Source: Chamaea fasciata (taxonomy: Eukaryota; Chordata; Aves; Passeriformes; Sylviidae). Taken from it: a stretch of 64,000 bases of DNA. The notes under the pieces were generated by a model, which saw only the letters and a program-made list of their open reading frames with translations, was not told the DNA's origin and ran no database searches. Below are positions 1 through 11,760 of the stretch, piece after piece (within the stretch, counting starts at the first letter, position 1; each line of letters begins with the position of its first letter). The position numbers and the translations under genes are program-made. Where the stretch lies: the NCBI GenBank assembly GCA_029207755.1, contig JARCOQ010000011.1:25795712-25859711 (forward strand), given 5' to 3'.

Positions 1-522
1 AAACAGAATGGGGTACAGTAGCTTGGGGTTTATTTTGTTTTGTTTTCCCATCATCCCTTAGCCAGAATTTCACTGCAATGGAGACTCTGGTTCTATTTGA
101 AACTGCGCCGGCTCGTGTGTCAGGGAGGTGGTTTGGGCGTGTAACACAGGCATTAGTGAGCTGCGTCAATGCACCTTGAATTCTGATCAGAAAAGTGCCT
201 TGTCTCTTAGCTCAGAGTTCATTAGAGGTCTTAGTCCCACACAATTAGTTTTGAGGCTTCCTTGTGGCATGTAGTTGGTGTTTTATTAGGTTTGAGGTTT
301 TTTGTTTTAGATGTAATTAAAGAGATGAAAGTAAATTATCATTTCTCATTGTTATTGATGGAGTATGGTGAACACACTTGAAAGTTTTATCTTCTGCCCC
401 TCGGGTGAGGTGGGTTCTTTGTATAAACAGCAGATTCTGGTTGTTGTTCTGATCAAAGTGCCTCACAAGGATGTGTAAATGCAGGACCCCAGGCTGTGTT
501 TGCTGCAGGGGCAGGGTTGCAG

Positions 523-560
523 GATCTCTTCATGACTGCGAGATCTGTTCATGACTACAA
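523..560. repeat. 19-bp tandem duplication
   Basis: GATCTCTTCATGACTGCGA (523-541) is followed immediately by GATCTGTTCATGACTACAA (542-560). The two units differ at three of 19 positions. This looks like an old replication-slippage duplication; no function is evident. Confidence 0.85.
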
Positions 561-1929
561 GACATCTCCTCTCTTCTGCTTACACGGCTGGGAGCTGGAA
601 AAGGTCATGAGGATCATCAGGAAGATGTTAAATGTGCTGGCGTAGCCTGTAGCCTGTCTGAAATGGGTGTTCTCCATCACTTTTCGCCATCCAGGCTGGT
701 TAAGTGAATGTCAGGGCTGAAGATGAGAATGGGAAGCTCAGAGTTGATGTTACAGCAGCCCCTGAGGAGTCACGTCAGGAGCAAACCCCCTGCTACTACC
801 AGGGCCACTTAAACAGGGTCTGAAGGATGTGAGGCACTGTAGCAAACTAACGGGGGGAAATGAAGTTATTTAACAGAATTTAATTAAAATGTTTCCCATA
901 ATAACCATGCATGCATCTTTAATGATCGTGAAAACTGTTTCCGTTGCTTGTTCTTCATTTTGAACACCAGTTCTTACAGAATTTTTATCTATAGAACCGA
1001 GTATATGTGATAATCAACAACTGCTCAGATGCACGAAGTTGGTGTTAAAATATTAATATTGCCAAATCAAACGGTCTTCTCTTAAAAATAAAAAAGAGGC
1101 ATTTACTCCAGAGCAAAAGCTCAGTTGAAGCAATGTGATTCCTCCTTGTCTTTTTATCCATAAATAATGGATTTTTTAAAAAAAGGAAGGACAACTTCAT
1201 GGATTGTTAAGAGTAAGAAATATTCAAAGATTCAAACCACAAATAAAGTATTATTTAAAGTAGCTACTCAGATGTTTATTCTGGGGATTTTTGTTTCTAG
1301 CCTTCACTCTTGCATTGCACTCAATGTGCCAGTTAGTTCTCAGGGAAGATTATTTCATTTTCAGAGTTTAGGGAAGAACTAAATCACTTCTGATTGAGCA
1401 TCTACCAAAGAAGTGCTGGGCAAGTCAGACACTTCTTATTTGTATTATTCCCACTCCAGAGAGAGGACAGATGTGGAGCTCTGAGAGGGGACTGGAAATC
1501 AGTAAAAGAATAAGACTAGCAGATGCTCTAATTGTCAAGCCTAAAGTGGCTAAATCTTGAAAGTGTAGCACTTACAATCCCAAAGTCAGCACAGTCTGCC
1601 AGAGAAGTTTCTAGTTTAAATGTCCATTTGTCTTGTACAAAAAGAAAATAAAGGGGGACTGCAGGCAATTAATTATTAATTTATTATTCCGGAGTTTCAG
1701 AAAGATCAAGCACCTATCCAAGTCACAGTGCCCTGAAGTTCCTTCCTGTGGGCTCTGAACACGGGTTTTATAAATCAAGTCTTTCTGCATAGGTTATTTT
1801 GGTTTTCTGTGTTATTTTTAACCTCCCTTGCTGGAATGATGCTGGAGTGATGAAGCTGGGATACATTTGAGAGCTCCATGGGAAGCAGAGCTGGGACCAG
1901 TTTTACAATCACTGTCCTGAAAATCAAAC
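561..1929. other. Non-coding, nothing specific
   Basis: AT-rich unique sequence. A modestly homeodomain-rich stretch (CAGAATTTAATTAAAATG, CATGCATGCATC) lies at about 860-920. The small open frame at 1167-1382 is not recognised. Confidence 0.6.
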
Positions 1930-2150
1930 ACACCACGTTCTCCTGGACCTGCTTCCCTCCCACGAGCTGCTCAGCACCTCCCTTAAACTAGGCAGCACAT
2001 CTCCTGCTCCGTCTCTCCCTACAAAACAGAGAAGGAAAATTACTGCTGCTGCAGCCCCACAGGGTGCCCACCCTCCTGCTGCAGGGCATCCCACTCTGCC
2101 GGGCTGCGCCCATTCCATGGCAGCCCTGAACCCTCCTTTCAGGTGCTCAC
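1930..2150. other. GC-richer unique patch
   Basis: A patch with CTGCTGCTGCAGCCCC and CCTGCTGCAGGGC words, GC-rich relative to its flanks. A 64-codon reverse open frame here (MEWAQPGRVGCPAAGGWAPC at its start) is typical of GC-rich DNA with few stops and is not recognised as a protein. No mobile element is identified. Confidence 0.4.
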
Positions 2151-4479
2151 AAACAGAAAACGGCCGCTCGGCTTTTCCTTTTTCTCTTTTAAAAACAATC
2201 TTTTCGGAATATTTAGCTAGAGAAGTGATGCTAGTTAAACAGTACTTGCCTGATGCAACGTCTTTAAAATACTTACCTTTGTTTAAGGAAAAAAATATTT
2301 TGAGGAACTGTCCTTGGGCGGTTGGCTAAGACTTGGGAGCTATATATCTTAATTATATAATAGAAATTTTAGATGCAAAAATATTAATTTTCACTAAGTT
2401 ATAATTTTAAGTAACTAATGGACCAGGGATATATAACTTGGAGTTAAGTTTCCATCTTCTTCCTTAGTTTTGAAAACCTTTGCCTGGTGTATTCCAGAGT
2501 TTACAAGTTTGTCTTCATTGAATTAAGTGTCGGGAAATCTTGTAAGGAAGTTTCTGATGCAGAAATCTTAAGCAGGGCAATGAGAGTGGGTGGTGGAAGG
2601 GACAGAAATTGGCACAGTGGATTTCAGAGGCTTCACGGAGGTTTCCAAATAGGAGAGGGAATGGCATTAATAATGTTTTTCATTACTGCATCCATAACCT
2701 GATCCACTGTGCCACTGAAGAACGGGATCTAATGAATTCCATCTCTTCCTGTTGAAGCGTATTAGCCATCCATGTGTTAGGGGTTTTAATTTGCAGAGAG
2801 ATGAAATGCTGTTTGACCCAAGTGCTCGTTGAATACAAACCAATGACAAATATATATGCATAATTTAACTGCAGTTTTCGAAAATCTTTTTCAGAAAAAA
2901 CCTTCAATGAAATCATTTGATGTCTCTAGTTTGATTCACAGGATGTACAAAATCTATGTTCACATTCTAAAATCTACAACTAAGCAATTAAGGCTCTCTT
3001 TTCTTTGCCTCTTGGATTCAGGTTGAGGCAGAAAATACAAAGTGTTCATTTTCAAATACGAGTGTAGTGGTCACTGCATGTCTTTTTAAAAATTAAAATA
3101 AATTGGTAAACTGAGGAGGAGGCTTTCAAAGAAGAGTGAAGTTTAGTTATTTGAATTTACTGTCACCTATTGTTATTTAATAATTTCTGTGATAAGGGAA
3201 AAATTTTTATGGAGTGATATTAATGCACTGAAGTTCTGCAGGAATTTGTAGCTCCATATAAAGAGCAAAATGTGTGTTGAAGACTGGTTGTCTGGGAAAT
3301 CTGGTATTTAGTGTATCTGTGTGCTGGCATGGAGATATGACAAAAAACCTGATCTGACCCCCTAGCCTGAGCCATCCAATAGAACACATCCAAGGATGTT
3401 ACACTTTTTAATCTTTTTACTTGAGTAAAACTTTTAATTATAAAACAGAGAAAAATATAAATGTTGCTTAAACAACTTTCTGCATTCCATTCAGTCCCAG
3501 GAACGATCACCAAAGAATTTGATTAAAAGAGTCAGAGCTGTGCTAAAGGCTGTTCTCTCCAGTGTGGTAAAAGCTTTATTAAAATTCCAATTAAAATTCA
3601 CCAAGAGGAAGGCTGCTGTCTGTGCCACTTGTCCTGGGAGCCACAGGCATCTCTGTCCAGTAGAAAGGGGATTTTGCCTGTAAATTGTGTTCACATTTTG
3701 TGGCATTAATGTATAGAAAGGTATGGAAGCAGGATTAGGGCTGGAGGGCTCCTGGATAAATTTTTGGTTTCTGTAGTGGTGTTTGGCCTACGTGTATACA
3801 AGGGCAGGTTAATGTATTAAGTAGGAATTTTTGCCCTTTGATATGGGAAAGGATTAAAATAAATAAAACAGTAGATAAAAGACTAAAACTTTTGCTGTAG
3901 ATAGGAGTAAACCTTATATTTTGGTGACCACTTTACATGTACTTGAATAGTTTTAAAGGATATTCTCCCTTTGAATGACCCTATAAACATTAATGAAGCC
4001 GAGCTGTATTTTCTTGAGATTCATGCAAAGTTAATGTTTGAGGAAGTTGACTGTGAGGTGCTGTCATGGAGAAGCAGTGTGGCTGTAATTTTTAAGAATG
4101 TAAATACTGTATAGGGTTTGTAGCCAGAGGATCCTGCGCACAAAGGTCTGTCCAAGGCTGGCTAGAGAGAAGTGTAGGAGAGCCTGCTCAGAGAAAAAAT
4201 TCCGATCCCAAGCAGTAACTATAGGAATTTCTTTCCAATGTCGTGTCCTCAAAACCAAAGGGATGAGCAATAGGATTGCAGCCCTGTAGCATTTGCTCAT
4301 CAGAGTGTTTTTATGGTGTTTATGACAAGCAATGTTAAACTCAAAACTCCTGGTTTATGTTTAGTGAGGATACAACATTCCACATGGAAACTCAAATGGT
4401 TGTCTAGCACCACCCAAGATGTACCTTAGGACGGGAACGTGTCTTCCTCCCAGCTGCAGAGTGGGTCTTCACAGGAGAA
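2151..4479. other. Non-coding, nothing specific
   Basis: Unique AT-rich sequence with no transposon, RNA gene or convincing exon. Open frames of 60-97 codons are at chance level. Confidence 0.6.
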
Positions 4480-4739
4480 CTGAGTAACAGGACAAGGGGG
4501 AGTGGGTTCAAACTGAAAGGGGGCAAGTTTGGAACAGATACAAGGAAAAATATCTTCCCTGTGACAGTGGTGAGGCACTGGCACAGCTTTCCCAGAGATG
4601 ATGTGGATGCCCCATCCCTGGAAGTGTTCAAGGACAAGTCGGAGCAACCTGGTCTAGTAAAAGGTGTCCCTGTCCGTGGCAGGGATTGGGAGCTTTACAA
4701 TCTTTAATGTCCTTTCCAACCCGGGTCATTCCGTGATTA
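4480..4739 (+). mobile_element. CR1 LINE, 3'-terminal fragment
   Basis: A 5'-truncated copy of the avian CR1 non-LTR retrotransposon in sense orientation. Readable landmarks in order are the GACAAGGGG segment near 4491, the AAACTGAAAG segment, the GTGGTGAGGCACTGGCACAG segment near 4568, the GATGCCCCATCCCTGGAAGTGTTCAAGG block near 4606, the AACCTGGTCTAG block near 4648, and the CCTTTCCAACCC tail leading into ATTCCGTGATTA. That last stretch corresponds to the short 3'-terminal repeats of CR1, so the 3' end is nearly complete. CR1 copies insert by target-primed reverse transcription and are usually 5'-truncated, as here. The 5' limit is approximate because homology fades before 4480. No intact reverse transcriptase is present; the antisense open frames over this interval are shadows of the repeat. 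Confidence 0.95.
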
Positions 4740-4939
4740 CAGGATTTGTTTCCCCACAAATCTATTTGTCTGCGGTAGATCTGAATGTCCCCCCACTGCC
4801 ATTTGCTGGTGCCCAGACTGGATGGGAATGTTAATGAAAGCTAATTTTCCCAAAGGAACCTCTGTTACTTTTGCAGCCACCAAACCTCTCAAAGCCCAGC
4901 CCTGCTGGGATATCACTGAGCCACGCCTTTAGGATACTG

Positions 4940-5240
4940 AGCCCAGGAAGCTGCTTCAGGTGGTGGCACTGATAATTCTGAGCAGGTCGTGGGGATCTGG
5001 ACCTTTTGACTCTGCTGCCTCTTGGTGATTGCGGTGGCAGGTTCTGTGTGACCAAAGGTTCAGAGCTGTCCTTGCTGGCCAGGATCCATCAGCTCCTGGA
5101 GGACACAGCCTCCGCGGTTCCAGCTGCCCAGAGGCTCCCACACTGAGGAGAGGTGACACAGGGACACTCCAGTGTCATTGCTGCTCTTCGCTGTGCCTGA
5201 TGGCACAAACCCTGTGGTGGCTTTAATGGAGTTCACAGCA
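4940..5240. other. GC-richer unique patch downstream of CR1
   Basis: Follows the CR1 3' end by 200 bp. Overlapping open frames on both strands reflect its composition; none is recognised. CCAGGATCCATCAGCTCCTGG near 5080 is an imperfect inverted repeat. Possibly an old unclassified insertion. Confidence 0.35.
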
Positions 5241-6879
5241 CATAATACACAGAGCTTGCTGTAGGTGGCAACGGCAGGATTCGCTGAACTCACAGGTTTG
5301 TCAAGTGTGCCACTGACACAGCTTAAGGCTCCATCAGTTCTAGTTCTGCCATTAAGCATTGCCCCAGTCTGCAAAATGAATATGGATGACATCTGAGAAG
5401 GTTATGCTAATTAGTCTGGTTGAAGTCATTCCATGGCTCAGATTGCGTAAATTAATATTTTTAACTCTCATTTTAATGGGAGGAACAATTGGAAGCGACT
5501 CTAAAATCAGAACATTGTAAAAAGCTATTGCTTGCCTGTAAACGTGGCTCTAGATGATGATGCTGCTAATAAAGAGGGGATAATGTGTTTTTCTAAATAT
5601 CTTCCTCAAAAAAGATGCAGATTAGATTTACTACATATATTTCAGGATTGCATTTCTATGTATTTATTCTACTACTGCACAAGTAAAAGATTCAAATTGC
5701 GTTCCATATTTATAAATGACAATGTCATGAACTTTAATTTTTGTGGAGAAAGTATTGAGTCCTTTCAGTGTTGAAATTAGGTCTTTTAGAGTCATAGGTG
5801 CAGACCAAATTAATTTCAAGTTTTCTTTTTCTGCTTCAGTGTAGGTGATCAGCTCAGTTGAGCTAGTCTCCATCTGCGTGTTTGAAACTACCATGAGTGT
5901 GTTTGCTTCTGAGATATTTATATACCCTGCTTTTTCTGCAGTGTCATGTGGAAGACCCAGGTTAACTTTGTTTGCTCCACAGAGATGCTATCATGCCTTT
6001 TGTATAATGCTATGCTTGTGTATATGTGTCAGAAAGTTTTGGAGTTCCTGGTCGTCTCTCCTATAGTTCCTGGGGTTATAAAAAAGCCATAAATGCTCCC
6101 CCACCCTAGTTAGGAAGCCCCTTAAACACCAAAATTCCAAAGAATATTGTCAAAGGAAGAAAAATACTTCTCCTTTTATGTAAATCATAAAATTTTGGAG
6201 GGCACAGCATTGATTAAAATAGTTTAAATGTAGAAATGGAACAAAGAGAACTAGGTTAAATTGAAATTTCCACTTATTTTGTGTGATACCCCTTGATTTC
6301 ACCCATCAAAACACTGAGACCTAAATATGCACCCCCACTATCATAAAGAACCTCAGGTCTAAGGCAGCAGGTGTGCCAGGACATATTTAAATATCACTGG
6401 AGATGTGACTGTAGCACAATTTGATGCTTCTGCATTATTTATGAGTGATGGGACTAATGACGGAACAACTGAAGTTTCATGTAAAGTTGTGGGAGAAGAA
6501 TTTTGCAATTTATGAATTATTTGGCCAATTTGTGCTACATCATCATCCCTGAATTGCCACCTAAGGGAGCTCTACTGAGGGTTCAGGTACATTGTGCCTC
6601 AACCCACATGTCCTTGTGAATGCTCAGAAAGAGGTTTTGAGAAGAACTCAAAATCTTGGTAAGACAAAATTTCATTTGATTTTCGTTTTTTCATCTCTGG
6701 CTTTTGACATGTTTTCCCCTGGCATAAACTACTGTTTTAAGGGCAGTGACTATGTGTCTTTTCTGCCTTAATGTTTGTGTGGAAAAACATCTGTCGGGTT
6801 AACAGACAACCCGCACAGTCTGACACACAACTGTTTATCTCTGTACGAGGCAATCCAGCAGGATTTTTTTTTGACAAAA
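5241..6879. other. Non-coding, nothing specific
   Basis: Unique sequence. Nothing beyond short chance open frames is seen. Confidence 0.6.
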
Positions 6880-7330
6880 CACCAAAATTTTCCCCGTTGT
6901 GTTTTGGTAAATGGCTTGCTCGCCATTGAGTTGCTAATTAATCTTGGTTTCATTTTGAGAGATTATTTCCAGTAATGCATCTCAGATAAACAGGTGACAG
7001 CAAACCAGAGACAAATCCATCATGAATTTGGGCATTATCAATCACTCTTTAGCTAATGCCAAAATCTCCAAAGACAAGCATTTAGCTCTGTTCAATGTGT
7101 CACTGTATGTCAATTGTTGATAGAGAGTCTTTTTAATGATCTCTGATGTGTCATGCTCCACTTAGAATTCTTTAGTGTTTCCACTGATAAATGCTGAGGC
7201 ATAAGTGTCATTTGCATGAACAGAAGCTGTAATTATAAATGTACTTATGGTCTGTGCTGAAGTCAGGAATGCAAAGAAGGGTGTTTGCTAATGTAGAAAT
7301 ATAAATAATGGTTACCAATGTTCAGTGTTT
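6880..7330. promoter_or_regulatory. Putative developmental enhancer / conserved non-coding element
   Basis: A repeat-free block rich in transcription-factor cores. GCTAATTAATC at 6933-6943 is a paired homeodomain core; CAGGTGACAG at 6991-7000 combines an E-box with a TALE (MEIS/PREP) TGACAG site; CAATTGTTGAT at 7111-7121 holds an E-box and a SOX-like core; ATTTGCAT at 7210-7217 is a perfect octamer; GTAATTATAAATG follows near 7230. Such combinations are typical of vertebrate conserved non-coding elements around developmental genes. The target gene is not in the window. Boundaries are approximate. Confidence 0.4.
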
Positions 7331-7779
7331 AGCATGGAAATTATATTTCTAATCATTTGAGATGCATTTTGGTTTTTAAAAAAGTAGTACTAGGAGGCTT
7401 GATTTCTAATATTTCTTATTTTGCAGTTGGTGATCATATAAATAAGTTTGCCGAGAGTTGTGTCTCCATTTATGAAATGAGAAAAAAAGTGTGAGAATTA
7501 ACTTGGCTAATTTAAGAGTTAAGGTTAATGAAGACCATTTGAGAGGCGTCTCCACCTCCTTAGAGCTGTATCCTCAATCTTTTTTTTTTTTATTATTTTT
7601 TTTTATTTATCATCTCTGGATGAACTCATAGTTTAGGAAACATTCTGCTGCTCTCAAAACATGAGGCAGTTTTTGACCAAATCAAAAGTTGCTGTTTGCT
7701 GGCAGGAAGGCCCTGGATTTCTGTTCGGTTTATACTCACTTGGAAAGGAAACACTTAAATGCTTCTCAATTACCAGCAC
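7331..7779. other. Non-coding with a T-rich run
   Basis: Holds an interrupted T run at 7580-7608 (T11-ATTA-T9). Otherwise nothing. Confidence 0.6.
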
Positions 7780-8060
7780 AGAGAGGCACTTGAGTGGCTG
7801 CAGGAGAGGATGGGATGCCCTGAGCTGTCTCCTTTGCCTCCTGCCTTAAGGAGCAGCTGTGCTGTCCTGCTGCCCCAAAGGAAGGCGTGGAGCTGCAGCA
7901 GCCACTCATTTTGCTGGCATTATTCAAGGTGTTTACCAGACTGGAGCAGCCCTTGGGCTACTCCAGAGTGTTCAGAAATACCCCCAGGTCACAAGGATTG
8001 GAAAAGTGCAGCTCTTTTGTAGTTACTGGAGAAGTAGGAGTGCTGGGGGTTCTGGTCAAG
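7780..8060. other. GC-richer unique patch
   Basis: Four overlapping forward open frames of 60-87 codons occur here, as expected from low stop density; none resembles a known protein. CAGGAGAGG and CTGCTGCCCC words dominate. No repeat family recognised. Confidence 0.35.
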
Positions 8061-9289
8061 ATCCAGAAAGATAGCAAGAACTAAGATGTTTACCAAAATT
8101 TTTGCAATCCAGGTCCTGTGTCTTCCCTCACAATTACCTCGTTAATGTCCTTTCACTGAAGGCAGATAATTCCATATAATTTCTAATTAATACTATGAAG
8201 ATAAGATGATTTTCCAATGAAAAATGTTTTCCTTGAGTTAAGTCTTATGAAATGAACGGGTAGTGACGCTATTTGTCTGTTGATTTTTATTTTTAGCATT
8301 GATCCATATTATCTTGCTCTATTATCAACCGTGCTTTGGCAGTATGTGAGTTTGTCATCTCTGGATCACAGCAGATACATTTAGGGAGCTCCTTTTTAAG
8401 ATGTTTGATTTCTTAGATGCAGTAGACTAACAGTAACGAAATAGTTTAAGTGTGTTGCACATAGGATCTATTTTATGGTCAGTAATTTAGACTCTGTAGA
8501 CTAAAGCTCTGTGGTTAAGTTACTATCATAAAAGACAAAAACTAAAAAGGGCTTTGTGACTTTTTTTTTTTTTTAAGTGATTGCAGTAAACAAAGGTCAT
8601 GTAAAAATTTTTAACATATTTTAGCAAAAATTATTCATGGTCATTCTTTAAAGTAGGTAAAAATTGCTTTTTAATGACAGTCAATGTTGTTTAAATTGCT
8701 TCAAATGCTGAGTGCAGAATTTGTTCTCTTTTGCTGGGATTATCTTCCCCAACCAAAGTTACAGGAGTTATTTAACACATATTTATTAACTATAAATTTC
8801 TCTTTGGTGCCTAGATTCTATATTAAATATGCTATTCATAAACAGATGAGATTGAGGGTCATTTCAGTTAGGAATAAGGAGCTGAATTCCCGAAATAAAA
8901 AGTCCTGCCAGAATCCTATTTCCAGCTCCCTGCAAACTTTGCCTGAGAAGTTGTTGCTAAGGAACACCATGAAGTGTGCAGCTGCTCCAGAGCAGCTCCT
9001 CCTTTACCCTTCCTGACAACTTCAAAATATAAAAGAAGATTTGGGGTTTTACCAATATTTTTAATAGGTGTCTGTGTCCTTACTGGGGTTTTTTTTAAGG
9101 AATGGACACAGAAATGCTGGATGATGTACAGATGAATAAATTACAGCCTCTTTGAAAACACAGGGGTTGTATTGCCACTTTTGCTTAAAAATCAGGTTTT
9201 GTGACTCAGATTGTTGGAGCAATTCCTCTGAGCCAAAAAAAAAAATTACATTTCCACCTTCCAAAATCCATTCTTATTGGTTTGATGCA
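8061..9289. other. Non-coding with a poly-T run
   Basis: Poly-T at 8561-8574. A 110-codon forward open frame at 8684-9016 is not recognised and is within chance expectation. Confidence 0.6.
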
Positions 9290-9780
9290 CGAGCTGGAAG
9301 AACAATTGATTGGCACCGAGATCGGTAGGCAAAGATTGAGCTAATAGAATCAGATTAATGGGAACATATGGTAATTACAACTGTGAAAAAACAACTTGGA
9401 ATTTATAATGTTGCCTTGGGGCACATAATCAGATGTGTTATCAATGAATAATTAGAGTTGATAAAAAATCATCTGGTATGTATAGGATTGCTGTGCACAG
9501 TTACAGATGTGTGTTAAATGAAAGGCTTATTGGAAGTTTCCTGCCTAAAATACGCGTGACATGTAAACACATTGTTTGTGATAACAAAAAAACCCAAATC
9601 AATTCCTGCAGAATGCTTCATGGCAGAAGATCAAAGTTTATGTATGCTTGTCATTAATATTCTATAAAAGATTAATTTCATGCCCTTTATTGCATTATAT
9701 TAATCCCTTTCCCTAATATGTGTGTTATTAATGAATATTCCTGTAAAAGCTGGAAAAATACTGGTATGCTAATAATGGAA
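9290..9780. promoter_or_regulatory. Putative homeodomain-rich conserved non-coding element
   Basis: TAAT/ATTA cores recur: GATTAATGGG, GGTAATTACAAC, GAATAATTAGAG, CATTAATATTC, GATTAATTTC, ATATTAATCC and TTATTAATGAATATTCC. Other elements include GATTGGCACCGAG, ATAATCAGATG, TAAACACATTG (forkhead-like) and ATCAAAGTTTATG (TCF/LEF-like CAAAG). The block is free of transposon sequence apart from a short A run near 9586. Homeodomain clustering over about 500 bp is more than the ordinary AT-rich sequence on either side shows, but I did not measure significance. Confidence 0.38.
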
Positions 9781-10195
9781 GTAAAAAAAAAATAACTTTA
9801 TGGATATGGAAACCTCTGCATCTTGCAACGGGTTAAAAAAAAAGTAACATGTGACAAAACAGAAATAGGAAATATCTACCACATACAATTAAAAACTCAG
9901 TTCCTGAGGAAAGGTGGTTCTGAAGAGCCAGTGTTTTGGGAAGTTCCGATCTTTTTGCCTCCAATATCCCCATTCCTCCAGTATAAAGAAGAGGCTCACA
10001 ACCCATTCAGAAGTATAGTGGAAGACAGACAGAATTGTGTTTGTATATAATATATATTCATATACAGCCAGCTTTGCCCTGAAGTGGTAAGAGAGAAAAT
10101 CTAGGGGAAGGGGAGGCAACGACAATGGCTACAGCGTTCCCATTTTAACAGCAGATAAACTGCTCTGAGTTATTCTTTAAATTTATTTAGGGGAA

Positions 10196-10209
10196 AACAA
10201 CAACAACAA
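10196..10209. repeat. Short AAC trinucleotide repeat
   Basis: AACAACAACAACAA, a short simple repeat with no gene context. Confidence 0.7.
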
Positions 10210-10920
10210 AAGAAGGTAGTTTATTTGTTTTCTCTTGAAGTTTCTGTGACCGGGGAACAAAAAGGAACTTGTCTTAGGTATCCCCGTGCAAAAACATGGC
10301 ATAGAGTGTTTGTGCAAGGGCTGTCCATGAGCAAGTGCAGGACCGGGGTCCTGTTGGAGTTTGTCATGTACATGGAATCAGGCGTTGAGCAAAGTCCTGG
10401 AGCTGAGCTCCTGAGAAATTCTTTCACTGAAATGAGCAATAAAGGCTCTAATGTCATTGCTGTAAGGCAGCTGAGACTGGAGCTGGGCTCCTGCAGCTTT
10501 CACAAAGAGATGCAAATGATGCTAAGCCTACCTTCAGCAGCATTTAGATTCCCATAATCTTAAGGAATGTGCGTCTTTAACTTCCAAATATATCTTAGCC
10601 TTTAATTATATGCAAAATTCTGGGAAGGTGAAAGCCATAACTCAGTCCTGCAAGACCGCTGTAGCTCAGGTTTTTGTAACTTCTTAAGACCCATGTCCTA
10701 AAGGTTGAATCTCCCTGTGCCAGGCTCTGGATGCTCTCTGGCGTGGCAGTGTCACTGTCCCATCACAGGACTATCCCGTACCAGTTACTGAGGTTTTATT
10801 GAGTGATCAAGGAGAAATGGGCAGAATTCAAGGATCTCCAAATAGAATTGGTGGTACAGGAATGGCTCCTGTATGAAATCTCTTAAATATTCAAGTGCAA
10901 ATGAACAGTCATGGAAAAAG

Positions 10921-10937
10921 AAAAAAAAAAAAAAAAA
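10921..10937. repeat. Poly-A run
   Basis: Seventeen consecutive A residues. No polyadenylation signal and no recognisable gene remnant lie upstream, so it is not read as a retrocopy tail. Confidence 0.95.
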
Positions 10938-11358
10938 GAAAAGTAAACTTGGGATTTAAAAATCACACTGAAGTCATGCTCTTCTTGTAATTCAACACAG
11001 GAAATGTCTTGTTTTCATACAAGGGTATGCACAAATTCTGGTAGTGGATCTCGTTTGGCAGAGGCAATCGTGTTCTAATGCAGGGATCAACAAAATTAAA
11101 ATAATAGTTGACTTTACTAAACAACTGTGCTATTTAGAGGTGCCCACTGCCTTGCGTTAAATGCACAGTTTCTTTTATTTTTAAATTTAAGATCTCAGAA
11201 AGGTGAAAAACACAAGTCCTTCATTTTTCAGGCTCCCATCATATCTTCCTGCTGTAAATTTCATTCTGTTCTCAGTCTGCATTGAGACGTGTCTGGAAAA
11301 AAATATTCTTTGAGACAGTTGAGCTGAAAACCCCTTTGTTTCTACCTGTTGTGCTATC

Positions 11359-11399
11359 CACACACACACACACAAAAAGAAAAAAAAGAAAAAAAAAAG
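11359..11399. repeat. CA microsatellite followed by A-rich tract
   Basis: CA repeats about eight times up to 11374 and passes into an interrupted A run (AAAAAGAAAAAAAAGAAAAAAAAA). Simple sequence, likely length-variable. Confidence 0.9.
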
Positions 11400-11464
11400 G
11401 GAAAAGTTTTGCTTCTATGGCAATTTGAGTTCTACCTTTAATGAAAATTTTTGTGACTTTCAAA

Positions 11465-11760
11465 ATCCTGTGATACTGGTGGTGATAATGCGGTTGTTTA
11501 CTCCATTGGCCACTTGATTAATCCTCATTTTAATCATAGTTACAGCAATATTCACCTCTTCTAAATAATGTCATTATGATTTAAACCAGGAATTAGTAAA
11601 CAACTCACAGCTGTTGTGCAAAATGTTTGTATAGTAATGCATATTCATGAATATTTCATACAATAATGCTTATTAATCTGATTTTTGCAGAGAAACAACT
11701 AAATGATACTTTATAACTTGATGTTTGGCAAATAATGTGGTTTGTTTTTCGTGTCTGGTG
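11465..11760. promoter_or_regulatory. Putative conserved non-coding element with POU dimer site
   Basis: The block contains CCATTGGCCAC, TTGATTAATCC, TTTTAATCATAG, GGAATTAGTAAAC, CTCACAGCTGTTG (CAGCTG E-box) and ATGCATATTCAT at 11637-11648. The last is one base from the palindromic POU dimer element (MORE, ATGCATATGCAT). It overlaps a perfect 14-bp palindrome, ATATTCATGAATAT, at 11641-11654, and TTATTAATCTG follows. The motif set suggests a neural or early developmental enhancer; activity is inferred only. Confidence 0.4.

Larger units (their letters stand above)
9781..11358. other. Non-coding, simple repeats only
   Basis: Contains the AAC repeat at 10196 and the poly-A at 10921. The 110-codon frame at 10225-10557 has no recognisable domain. 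Confidence 0.6.
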
